Shown here: positions 1 through 10,800 of the stretch, piece after piece
Position numbering within the stretch: the stretch's first letter is position 1
Layout of the letters: every line of letters starts with the position of its first letter
Source of the DNA: Erpobdella octoculata
Taxonomy: Eukaryota; Annelida; Clitellata; Hirudinida; Erpobdellidae
DNA length: 64,000 nt
Reading direction: 5' to 3'
Assembly: GCA_963978895.1 (NCBI GenBank)
Contig: OZ022240.1
Location: forward strand, 6,857,737-6,921,736
The notes under the pieces: model-generated
What the model saw: only the letters and a program-made list of their open reading frames with translations
Told to the model about the DNA's origin: nothing
Database searches by the model: none
Program-made: the position numbers and the translations under genes

Positions 1-145
1 CTATCTTGAGCATGTATGCAAAATTTGAAAAAAAATCAATCATCAGGAAGTGACTCAAAAATTGATTGCAAGATTTGAAACAGACAGAGAAACAGACAGA
101 CAGAGAAACAAAGCCGACGAGTTAATAAAAGCATTGGTAAAAAAT
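1..145 (-). repeat. Interspersed repeat copy, CAGACAGA family
   Basis: This stretch is the reverse complement of segments near 9180-9345 and 9644-9800. They share a core reading ttgattgcaagatttgaaac followed by a run of acagacagagaaacagac and the 'cgagttaataaaagcattggta' side. Looser relatives with the same order (TTGCAA core, then CAGACAGA run) occur near 41640-41790. No coding content is visible. Confidence 0.6.
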
Positions 146-521
146 AGTAGGGCTTCAGACACTATTTTCGGTATTTGTCCATGTAAATGTTTTTACAGCG
201 GTGTTCGAGAAAAATTAGCTTGCTTATATGTTTTCTGAAGAATAAAATTTCTGCAGTTAAATGGAACTTCTAGGTGGATTAAAAACGACAAGAAAAATTA
301 TTGTCATCAAGTTAGCCGTAAAAACGAGGTTTTTCTCACAAATCTCTCATATTTCAGATTTTGTCAGCTTTTCATTTATTGAAAATATATTTTTAAAACG
401 ACATTTTTTTAATTTATCTCGGGTTCACGATCCCGTAAAAATAAGTAAAATCCCGACACTGTAATTTCTAGTTATATTACAGAAAGTGATGCTTAGTTAA
501 ATAATGTTTTTTTTGTTACAG

Positions 522-611
522 TGAAAGTTTTTGAAGAAAACAAGGACCCTGGTTCTATAAGTTATAAAATAATTTCAATTATTTTCTTCATCATCATTAT
601 TATTCTCATTG
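522..611 (+). CDS. Upstream gene, penultimate coding exon (transmembrane helix)
   Basis: The acceptor is ttgttacag and the donor is G|gtgagt. The exon enters with one base carried in and leaves with one base carried out. It encodes a short charged stretch (KVFEENKDPGSISYK) followed by a very hydrophobic run rich in Ile and Phe, which reads as a membrane helix. It joins in phase to the exon at 689. I do not recognise the protein. It could be a single-pass receptor or the last helix of a multi-pass protein. Earlier exons lie left of the window. Confidence 0.6.
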
Positions 612-688
612 GTGAGTTGTCAAAATAAGTTACTATTAGATATTTTTTTCTAAAATAACGTTAAAAGACTGGTTTTTTAATTTTGTAG

Positions 689-969
689 TTAGACCAGAAC
701 TGGCTGATTTTTTAAATAATAAACTGCCAAGCAAAAATAAAAAAACAGAAGAGCAGCCACTGTTGACTCAAACATATTCACGACCAACTCCAGCGTTTGA
801 AATGAAAATGGATGATGATCCTAGCTCTTTGTTGCTCTGTGTTACAACAGAATCTGTTCCATTGAACAGTGTTCCAGAAATTCCTGCCGTGAATATCAAC
901 AGCTCTGATGTTTCTCATCAAACGTTATTCTGCCATGAAGACAGAAAACCTGAAGAAGTCACAGAATAG
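689..969 (+). CDS. Upstream gene, last coding exon (cytoplasmic tail, stop at 967-969)
   Basis: The acceptor is ttttgtag, and the exon continues the frame of the exon at 522 up to a TAG stop. It encodes about 93 residues: a few after the helix, then RPELADFLNNKLPSKNKK, then a polar tail. The tail contains EEQPLL, which fits the [DE]xxxL[LI] acidic dileucine class of adaptor-binding sorting signals. This suggests an endosomal, lysosomal or cell-surface protein that is internalised. There is no canonical AATAAA before the solo LTR that starts 62 bp past the stop. The LTR has its own AATAAA, so it could supply the 3' end. Family unknown; the exon call is fairly firm and the function is inference. 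Confidence 0.65.
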
Positions 970-1030
970 GGATGGAATAATATTTAACTATTTACATTTT
1001 GTTTCATATATATAAAATATGTATATAGGC

Positions 1031-1424
1031 TGTCACGCCCGCGTAAACGCAGTGTGCGTGCCTGGCCCTATATGTTTGCAAGGGGTATCGCACAACATTG
1101 CGCGTTTTGAATTGTATGTATCATTACGCGACTGTTTGAATATTTTGCCTATAGCCTGCAAATTTACGCAGTTGCGGCTGGCCTGGAGGGCTTGTATATA
1201 TAAGGCTGTTTTCGATCTACTTCGTTGTTATTCGCCATGTTTGATAGAACTTGAACCTGTTATTCTCTGTCGCGTGGTTTAATTGATATCTTTCGATAAT
1301 TTTGAACTGTATTTGTTAATAAAACAATTAATACTCAATCAGTGTGTGATTCACTTTGTTTCGATAGATAATCGTCTTGAATTTCTCCAGCAGTATCGAC
1401 TGTCGCAAAGGCGGAGTCGTGACA
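1031..1424 (+). mobile_element. Solo LTR with 5-bp target duplication
   Basis: The segment starts TGTCACG and ends CGTGACA, the TG..CA inverted termini of an LTR. It is flanked on both sides by TAGGC (1026-1030 and 1425-1429), a 5-bp duplication. Inside are a TATA-like stretch (about 1195-1205) and an AATAAA (about 1318). At 394 bp it is a normal LTR size. No internal retrotransposon domain is attached, so the likely origin is recombination between two LTRs. Confidence 0.75.
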
Positions 1425-1441
1425 TAGGCCCTACCGTAACT

Positions 1442-3298
1442 CAGGCCCGTAGGCAGGATTTAGTGAGTGGGGGGGGGGGCTATGAAAATTAGTAGGGGGG
1501 CTACTGACGAACGAAGGCACCGAAGAAGCCTGAGCGCGAGCGCCGCAGGTGCGAAGCCCCTCGCGATAAGGAGATTCGCCAAAGCATTTTGTAGCATTTG
1601 ACAAAAACTGGCATCCAGTTTTGGATATCCTATTATGTAATTTTAGATTTTCTAAGAGTTGCAATATGTTGCTCGTAATAACAAAAGTTAACAATTTCCA
1701 CAGGCAATTTTGTCAAATAACAGTATGCTTGTTGTTGTCCACAATCTTAATTTTTGATGCGTACATGGCTCACCACTGGGATGACAGCACTGAATCAAAT
1801 TGTCCAAATTTAATTACTGATTACGAGTACCGTTATAGTCCTCAATACAATAACTTGCTTATTTTATTTTTGATAAAAATGTGTACATCTGTATCAAATG
1901 CCAAGAAATCAATAAAATAAAATCGGATTTAAATATTTGTTTTGACAAAGATCAAACCACATTATAATAAAATGTACTATTTAGTTTACTTTTTCATTTT
2001 AAGTTACTAAACATCCATTCATGTGTTACACATAAAACTTGTCATCAGTTTCTAAACAATCTAAATAGAAGATTAAATTATATATCAAGTCTATCATTAA
2101 ATTTAAATTGTTATAAAAATTGTGTGGTGTGACAGTAAGATTTAAATTGTTTTTTCGAATTGATCAGTTCAGCAATATTGGGGTTAATAGTATTGCAGTG
2201 TCAGACTAGTACTAAAAAATACTAAATTATGAAAATAGTTTGAATTATTGAGAGTCATTCGAAAATCAAAAGCCAAAGTTTGTCAGCTAAGTTGAATTAG
2301 TTTTTTTCTCTGTTTTAAAACTGTAAGATTAAAGTTATTAAAATATTGTAAGACTACGTTCAAACACTGATTATGAAACTCATGACAATTTTTATGTGTA
2401 AAACATGAATGGATGTGTAGTAGCTTGAAATGAGAAACTAAACGAAAAAGTCCATTTCATTATAATATGGTTTGATCATTGTCAAGACAATTATTTGAAT
2501 CAGATTTTATTTTATTGCATTCTTGGTATTTGATAGATATCCATATCAATTGCTTTACAGAGCGATTTTTCAAATGCCAGAAGTATAAGTTTGCTTTTTC
2601 TCTCATGGGACATTGATCTTCTCTGTGGTTGTAGTACTCGTGTTAGACAATAAAATGAATTTTCACAAGTGGCAATCGAGATGCCGAGAGTCATTGCAGC
2701 TGAATAGTGCCAATTTAGAGTAGGAAATGCATCTTTATAGTCCAGCATAAAATCCATCATTTCCTGGAGACTACAGCCTGGTTGAAATTTGTTTTTTAGA
2801 AACCTACTTGTAATGAGAGCCTCGTCTGCAATATATTTTTCAACATCGTCATGCCTGTCTTGTTTTAGCAGTTGCGTCAACTGTTTAAGGTCGTTGACAT
2901 CTAAAAACTTGTCTGATGTTGGTAAAAGGTCAGACACTGCACAAGTCAAACGTTTAGAATAACTTAAATAACTACCAACAAAGCTCTCCATCAACTCTCC
3001 TAATATACCGTCCAACATGCTAAAATAAACAGCACAAAGCTGATTCCACTCTGGTGAACACTATTTTGCTCATAACAGAATCACGTAGCGTACTAATCTG
3101 TACTTTTGCTCTTTTTTGGTATGGGTTGTTGTACCAATTATTCATTCTACAGGCATGCAAATTATTATTATTAATTTTATATTTAAATTTACCTTTATTT
3201 ATTTATTTTTATTTAATTTTATTTAAAATTTTAGTGGGGGGCTTACATTTTTAGTGGGGAAGCTGTAGCCCCCCAGCCCCCCGCTAGCTACGGGCCTG
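1442..3298 (-). mobile_element. hAT-type DNA transposon, defective, 8-bp TSD CCGTAACT
   Basis: The termini are CAGGCCCGTAG on the left and its inverse CTACGGGCCTG on the right, with the identical octamer CCGTAACT at 1434-1441 and 3299-3306. G-rich and C-rich subterminal tracts flank both ends. The 1857-bp body holds one transposase fragment on the minus strand (2512-3018), too short for a full hAT transposase (usually 600 residues or more), so the copy is non-autonomous. It landed 17 bp right of the solo LTR. Confidence 0.85.
2512..3018 (-). pseudogene. hAT transposase C-terminal fragment (ZMYM/TTF-type, dimerisation region)
   Basis: This open frame of 168 codons ends in a segment reading ATCENSFYCLTRVLQPQRRS, then MSHERKSKLILLAFEK. 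That pattern (ENSF..LTR..R..M...R...L.LLAF) is the C-terminal hAT dimerisation motif seen in zinc-finger MYM-type and related transposase-derived proteins. The DDE core and N-terminal zinc finger are missing. The fragment sits inside the hAT element at 1442-3298 and starts with an in-frame ATG that need not be a real start. Confidence 0.75.
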
Positions 3299-3499
3299 CC
3301 GTAACTATCAACGTCCGGTATAGGGAGTGATATTTAGAATCTTTTAGGGCCCTTCTGCGTCAATTTTATTAATTTATTTTAATTTTATTTGTTATGTAAC
3401 TTTAGCCAAATAAAACGCTACTTAAAGTAATAGCGCATTTCAAAATTGTGATTATAAAGTTCTACACTTTCTATCGTTAACAGTTGTTTTATTTGCGGT

Positions 3500-4701
3500 C
3501 CTTTTTTCTAAAACAATGTATATCTCGAAAACCAAAAATGAGGAGATTTTGAAATTTGGTATATGGATTCTTCTTGAAATATAAAAAGATACGTTTTTTA
3601 CCATTTTTTAAAAATTCGGTTTCCCGGACCTCAAATGTGGGTTGGAAAATTGGGTTATTTGGTTTTTAAAGTAGCTGCTACTCAAAAACTGTGAATGCTA
3701 CAGGAGCAAAAATTAGTATTTAGTTTCTACTCCAAAAATAATAAAATACGTGTTTTAGCATTTTTTGAAAATTTGGTTTCTAGGACTTCAAATGTGGGGT
3801 GGAAAATAGAGTTATTTGTTTTTTAAAGTAACTGCTACTCAAAAACTGTAAATACCACAGATGTAAAAATTAGTATTTAAATACTATTCTAAAAATACAA
3901 ATATACGTGTTTCACCATTTTTTACAAATTTGGTTTCCAGGACCTTAAATGTAGGGTGGACAATAGGATTACTTGGTTTTTGAAGTAGCTGCTACTCAAA
4001 AACTGTAAATGCTACAAAAGTAAAAATTAGTATTTATTTTCTACTCTAAAAATAATGATATACGTGTTTCACAATTTTTTGAAAATTTGGTTTCCAGGAC
4101 TTCAAATGTGGGGTGGAAAATAGGGTTATTTGGTTTTTAAAGTAACTGCTACTCAACAACTATAATTGCTACAGATGTAAAAAATTAATACTTAGTATCT
4201 ACTCAAAAAAAAGATATACGTGTTTCACCATTTTTTAAAACTTTGGTTTCCATGACTTCAAATGTGGGGTCAAAATAAGGGTTATTTGATTTTAAAATAA
4301 CTGCTACTCAACAACTGCAAACATTACAGATGTAAAACTTGGTATTTTAAGGTTTTGTGCCGGTTAAATGTAGCTGAGTCCAGTTTATCACCGGTCGGGC
4401 CAAGCCGTTATTTTAGGGTCTTCTTACGGGCCAGGCTAAACCTTAAATCAAAGTGGTACGGGCGGAGGTTTTTCACTAAGCATATAGACATTTTAGTGAT
4501 TTTAGGGTCTTCATCAAGTATATAGAATTTCTAGGCCTGTAAAAACGGGCCGGGCCCAAATTAGACGGGCCGTGCCGGGCCAGGAATTTTGGTTTTTGAA
4601 ACGGGCTGGGCCAAGTTGTCGACGGGCCGAGCTGACACCTATGGATGCACGGTTCAAATTCTCTAATTTCTTGCGAGCGAAGCCGCTACGGGCACTGCTA
4701 G
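3500..4701 (+). mobile_element. Helitron-like element, 5'-truncated copy
   Basis: This is strongly similar along its length to the complete element at 52961-54417. It has the same five tandem units of about 157 bp, each carrying a 'ggacttcaaatgtggggtgg' core (near 3626, 3783, 3940, 4097 and 4253). The same G/C-rich 'acgggccgggcc' tail follows, and it ends with the same gcgagcgaagccgctacggg...CTAG terminus followed by T. The first 175 bp of the other copy are not present here. It is non-coding. Confidence 0.7.
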
Positions 4702-5265
4702 TTCAATGATATTAACCACCAGCTACTCGTGGTTTATAATTGGTTCTCTAGTAACAAACTATCTCTGAACATAAGTAAAACCAATTATATTTTGTTCCAC
4801 CATCGAAATAAGATTTTTTGCTCTGATCATCAGCTTCATATCAATGATACACCCATTAAACGTGTTTCTTCTTCTAAATTCTTAGGAGTATTACTTGATG
4901 AACACCTCACTCTAAAAAATCATATTAATTGTATTACTTCTAAAGCTGCTAAAAATTGTGGAGTTTGATCTAGATTGTGTCAATATGTTGATGTGAATAT
5001 CTCTTTAATGTTGTATTATTCTCTCATTTACCCTTACTTGTCTTATTGCAATATTTTCTGGGTATTCTTCTTATATTTTTGCTTTGAATTCTGTTCAAAA
5101 GTACGCTTTATGTTGTCCGAACGTTATTAGTGGCCTACGGGTTCTTCTGTTGGAGAAATAAATAAATAAATAAAAAAATTTCCGACAGGTTTGAAGCCTC
5201 TACGCGTTTTTCAGAAAAGAATAGTTCGCATCATTTTCACTTATCTATCTTCTACATCATCTTGT
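4702..5265 (+). pseudogene. LINE reverse-transcriptase relic
   Basis: The open stretch 4729-4968 encodes WFSSNKLSLNISKTNYILF, later SSSKFLGVLLDEHLTLKNHI. This is the conserved tail of jockey/CR1-type non-LTR reverse transcriptase (W...N.L.LN..KT......KFLGV..D..L....HI). After a stop at 4966-4968 a shifted frame continues with a YYSLIYPYLSYCNIFW-like motif, also family-typical, so the copy is frameshifted and dead. It abuts the end of the Helitron copy, which may have inserted into it. Confidence 0.75.
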
Positions 5266-5617
5266 AAATAAAAATAATTGAAAATATCTTACTCTCAGTA
5301 ATTCAATTAATTAAGTTTTCTTCATAGTTATAGGTCACCCAGTTAGCGGGAATTATTTTCCTTCGGATGTACCTTTTGAGCAAATTATTTTGTTTTATTT
5401 TTAGTTGCATTTAGGTTTTAGTTTGCTTATATTTTGTTCAATAAACTTTAAAAAAAACAAGTATCTTAATTTGTTCATTTTCATTCAAAACTCAATCTCG
5501 TTAACTTTCTTGACTGTTTGTAACTGTTTCTTTGTTTTGTGGCCAAATATTGACGATGTTGTGTCAGAAACTTATGGCATGTACTACTAATAGCCGACTT
5601 TTAGCAGTGGATAACAG

Positions 5618-5952
5618 CAGAGGCGTGGATTGGGGAGGGCTGGCCCCCCTCAAGATTTTTCAACTAAATAGAAAAAATATCTTTTCTAGCTAATCCATGA
5701 ATGAGTATTTAGATTAGTTGAAAAAAACAGTATTTATCCATCTCTTTTTTTTCTTCTCTGGCTTCCACTTAGATATAGGATGATTTTTAAAATTTGCTTA
5801 CTAATGTTTAAAATAAAAAATTGCTTTTCTCCACTCTTCTTTTCTGTTAAGCATTCTTTTGCTAAAAGCTCATTTTTTGTTTGAAGATTCTCTGGGTTTG
5901 AGTTGAAAAATCTTCGCCGCCCCCTCAACATTTTGCTGAATCCACGCCTCTG
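5618..5952. mobile_element. hAT MITE, 8-bp TSD GATAACAG
   Basis: This 335-bp element has inverted ends CAGAGGCGTGGATT and AATCCACGCCTCTG, and exact octamers GATAACAG at 5610-5617 and 5953-5960. It has no coding capacity. It is a recent-looking insertion, because both the TSD and the 14-bp terminal inverted repeat are perfect. Confidence 0.85.
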
Positions 5953-5960
5953 GATAACAG

Positions 5961-7749
5961 ACTTTTGCAAATTATACAAGCTTAAACATTGATTTGCATT
6001 TATACTGCTTAGAGCCAACTTCACAATTTATGAAGAAAATCAGTCATTGAAAAATTGACGTGGTAAACCAGTCTTCAGCGGTACCATAACATAAGTGTCA
6101 ATTACCACCACAATCATAAACTTCTTGTTTCTGGATACTTCTAAATCATACTTTTAAATGAGTGTGTCAGCATCACATCATGCTTGACAAACTATGTAGC
6201 CATTAGCAAAGAAACCTTTCATTTAACAAGCATGTCAACCAGATGCAAATAATAGCTGATTGGTTATTGATCTTTTTGTAATTGTTTATAGTCTTTTACA
6301 CCGGGTGTAAGAAATACCGAGATATTTCCTGTCGCGGATCATAATTTGATCAATTTTTCTTTCTCTCCTCTTATATTCAGGATCGAAATAGGTCAGTAAA
6401 GACCGACTTTCCATGCGTTTATCATGCTCGTAATTTTTGACAGTTGCCTCACTTAGAATATCTTTAAGAAACATTTGAAGTTTTTTTGCTAAAATTATTG
6501 GCAGGTATAGATTTCAAAAGCATTTGCTTATAGGATCCTCCCACACTCCATTTTCCCAATCGTGATCACGACGGAACAAACACACTCATTATCTTTTATA
6601 TCTATATAGATACAAAGTAGACAAAAGCCATTTGATCAAAATATTAAAAGCTGACAAACATTCAATTGGGGGTACTGCGAGATACAAGCGCTGTGAAATT
6701 CTTATTATTCTAGTAAAGTAACAGCTACTTCAATAAAAAGATCATTTAATACAATAAACAAGATACACAGAAAAGAAAAAAATAGAATGATAGCAAAAAC
6801 TTTAATTCGTTGTAGGAGGATCAATAATCATAAGTAATCATAAGACCTGAAGCTCCAACGGAAGACTTTCTAGATATACAGTATAGGTAGCAGATTTATA
6901 TGCTTTTCAAAAGAAACCTCGGCAAAAAAGATGTTTTAAAAAATTCAGGTTTAAGCAATTTTTCTTATTATAGCTTATGTGAATGATTTTCAGTATGTTT
7001 TATAGTGTTGTTACTAGTTGTTAATTAAATCATTTTACACATATATGTTCTATTAGGTACTTTCAAATAATTTGGTTTCAAGTTTGTATTTGGTACAAGA
7101 ACTGACCCCCCAAACACCTCAAATGCCCCCGAATGACTTTGTTTGAAAGAAACACTGCAAAGGGTACCACTATAGCCACTATTCCCACCTGCCAAAAACA
7201 AATTCTCGACAACTATATTAACATGCCTATTTTGATGCATCATAGGCTATTATCTAACAGAAAGTTTTACCGAATTTCATCGTAAAATGCTTGTATTTAT
7301 AGTTGAACTAATAGTCGGTTGAGGATAATATTTTCTCGATAAATAACAAACAAAGAGTCAAAGAGTATTGTAAAAGCTTATTTAAACATGTTTACATTTA
7401 GCTTATTTGTTATCTTCTATCGCTGATGTAATTTTTTTGTTTTCGTCTGCCGAAGCGTGTTTACGAGTGTTACTGTTAAAAGTTGTTTTAGATAGAGCAA
7501 TTCATCTTTGAATTATCCGATAATTGTAAGAGGAAATGTTTGTTATTGTTTTTCATTTTGACTTATAATTTTGGTTAGTTAAATCCGGATAATCACATGC
7601 AAATTATATTGCTTTATTTAAATTTAAAATTGTTATTTGTATTTGTGACATTGAAAAGCTTAATAAGAACAGGCTTTAAGCTTTATGAAAATATGAAACA
7701 CTATACAAGACCCAATGGCTCATGGCATACGTACTAAGAACGATTTAGG
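5961..7749. other. Intergenic stretch, no gene seen
   Basis: This is AT-rich sequence between the MITE and the ABCA start exon. A segment near 6281-6600 is related, in reverse orientation, to repeats at about 22940-23100 and 23400-23540 (shared 'tagtcttttacaccgggtgt' and 'gatcataatttgatc' words). The ABCA promoter and any 5' untranslated exon should lie here, but I see no convincing core promoter. Confidence 0.5.
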
Positions 7750-7812
7750 ATGGTTTGGCGGCAGTTGTCAATCTTACTTTGGAAAAACTTGATAATCATC
7801 TTATCAGATAAA
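7750..7812 (+). CDS. ABCA exon 1 (start codon, residues 1-21)
   Basis: The ATG at 7750 opens MVWRQLSILLWKN, the classic ABCA N-terminus (W.QL..LLWKN) that precedes TM1. The donor is AAA|gtatgt, phase 0. No upstream in-frame extension is needed to match the family, so this is the likely start. The next exon continues in phase. Confidence 0.85.
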
Positions 7813-10800
7813 GTATGTAGTTATGTAGCTAGTTTGTTAACATAAGAAAAAATAAATTTTCAATTAGATGTATTTCGTTAGGCTTCAATAATTTAATATT
7901 TCTCAAATCATTTCAAATAGCAAAAGTTTTTAAAAAGCAAAATAGTTTTATTTTAAACTCAAAATGTATATTGTATATATATTTTAAAACATTATCTCAG
8001 TGAGATAAATAAGCAATTTGTTAGGTTTGCGTTTTTTAGCCATTTAATCAAAAATAAGAGTCCACTGCTAGTGTGAAAGAAATTGAGTTCTGTTCTCTAT
8101 CAAGCAATTTTCAAATAACTTAAAAAAACCTCAAATATTTTCCATACAAGCAATATTGGGGATGGACTACAAAACTTATAATGGCTTATTAACATAAATA
8201 TTTTTACATCAATCTTTCTGTGTTTTATTTTATAAATATTAATATTTTTTGAAGTATTAAAAATGGGTTGAAATTGTTCTGGGTGGAATTCTTACTCCAG
8301 AAACCCACCCACTAATTCAATTGCTGAGCTGGGATAATTATAAATAGTGCCATCATTTTGTATCTAAGGAAAGGAGACTATGGCTTAGCTCTGAAATATT
8401 TCAGAAGCTTAAAAGTATTTAACAGAGATATTTTTCAAAGGTTTTCACTTAGACTGAAAAATTCAGTTTTGCGCTCAAATGTTTATAGATCAAAGAATAA
8501 CTGTTCATAATATATTTTATTATTGCTAATTTTTATTAGTTTTTCAAAATAAAAACTTGGATTCATTTTTTATAAAAATGTCTTTATACTACATGATTTT
8601 GTTACAATATATGTTTGTGCAGGGAAAATCAGTTTTCGATATTTTGGCACCGCTTCTGATATACTTAGTCGTATATTTTCTCATGAGAGGAACCACGTCT
8701 CTTGAAAAGACACCCGAATGTATTTTTCATTTGTTCTTTTTGCACTTTGTAATATTTTACATTTTAAACTCTAATTTTCATGCTGGAAATTGTTTATTAA
8801 TATTTAAATTAGGTTCAATGTAAGAATTTAAATCAAAATATGAAAGTTGTTTATTTATATTTTCATTGAAAACAATTTTTTTTCAAGTGATTTAATTTTT
8901 TGTCTGCTCAAAGTTCTGGTTTTTTTTGCATAATTTTGTTTCTGTTTACAATATTTTCGGATTCATGTGGTGCATTTTTAAACAATTTTATTATTTTTTG
9001 CATTGATGATTTTTTTTATATAATTATTATTGAACGGTGCTCTAGCTGTCTTTAGGTTGTTTTTTTTGCAAAAATGATTTACTGTATTAGAAAGTAGATT
9101 AGGAAATAATAATTACTAGTGTCTTTGAAGTTTTTTTAAGAATTTCCGCAAAGTTGATAATCGTCAAACATTATCATTTTTACCAATGCTTTTATTAACT
9201 CGTCGGCTCTGTTTCTCTGTCTGTTTCTCTGTCTGTTTCTCTGTCTGTTTCTCTGTCTGTTTCAAATCTTGCAATCAATTTTTGAGTCACTTCCTGATGA
9301 TAGATTTTTTTCAAATTTTGCATACATGCTCAAGATAGAAGACAATGCAATATTCAATTATTAGTTTTACAATAAGTCAATTAATTTAGTTAATTTTCTT
9401 GAGGATTTTATCGAGGGGTTTCTTGAGGGTTTTCTTGAGGGTTTTCTTGAGGGTTTTCTTGAGGGTTTTCTGGAGGGTTTTCTTGAGGGTTTTCTTGACC
9501 ACAAAACGCTAACCGACTGGCAGACTATTTTACCAAGTTAACACGAACCACACTCACTGACCGCGATTCTCAAGCGTGTACGAAATTTTCATGAAAATAG
9601 TTGAGATATTTAAATTCGATGCTTTTTGATGATATTTTTATTATTATTACCAATGCTTTTATTAACTCGTCGTCTCTGTTTCTCTGTCTGTCTGTTTGTT
9701 TCTCTGTCTGTTTCAAATCTTGCAATCAATTTTTGAGTCACTTCCTGATGATAGATTTTTTCAAATTTTGCATACATGCTTAAAATAGAAGACAATGCAA
9801 TATTCAATTATTAGTTTTACAATAAGTCAATTAATTTAGATAATTTTAATTAATTTCGATATTTCGATATAATTAAGATATTTCGACTTTAACATAAAAT
9901 AAAAGAGTAATATAAGAAAAAATTGATTGCAAAATTTGTGTTTTAATTACATATAAGAGCATTGGTTTTAAAAATTCGTTTTTAATTTACTTGTTACATG
10001 TCAACTTAAATTCTAATTTTTATTCAAGTGTGCCTACTTTTTTTAATAAAAAAATTTTACTAGGTCATTACCAGCAAGAGGCATTGCCGTCTGCTGGAGG
10101 TTTTCTGTATTCACGAAGTTTAATATGCCAGCATGGAAGAAAATGCCATGAATCAGTTCGAGATGGCTGGTCAGAGGCGATACCGGACGTAACCGGTGAA
10201 GATATTGTTGAATCAGAACTCTACAATCTATTTGTTACTGGAAGGTTATTTTTGTAGAATAATTTGCTAAGTGGCTATTTCAATTGATAAAAAAATTAAT
10301 TTAGTTATTGTAAAAAAGTAACTGATGATTAGTTACTAATTTCTTAATTTGCCCAAGAAGCAATTTTATTTCCACTTTTAACAGTTTTATGAAGTGGCGG
10401 TACATTTTTATTTTCAGGTGGACAAATATCTCGCATGAACTAGACGAGTTTTTTACTTATGCGTTGACTCTTGATCTGCCTCAGTTAAAAATGGATTTTC
10501 AAGATTTTTACAAAACCTGCGAAAATGGGATAGCTAATTGTAAGAACATTAAAATGTGATTTCTCACTTTTTTAATTGAGTATTTAATTGAATTAATTCT
10601 TGTCTTTATTGTTTTTCTTTTTATTAAAGTGCACAAGATTATAAATATTGAGTTTCTTGTTTTGAAAAATATTTGTGACATTTTGAACTCAATTTTTCAT
10701 AGTATATTTAAAAACCATTGATCTTTATGTTTCTCGATTTTACTCTTTTTTTACATACCTTTAGAACTAGGCGTAATTCTTTTGTTGCTTTTTTGCTGCT

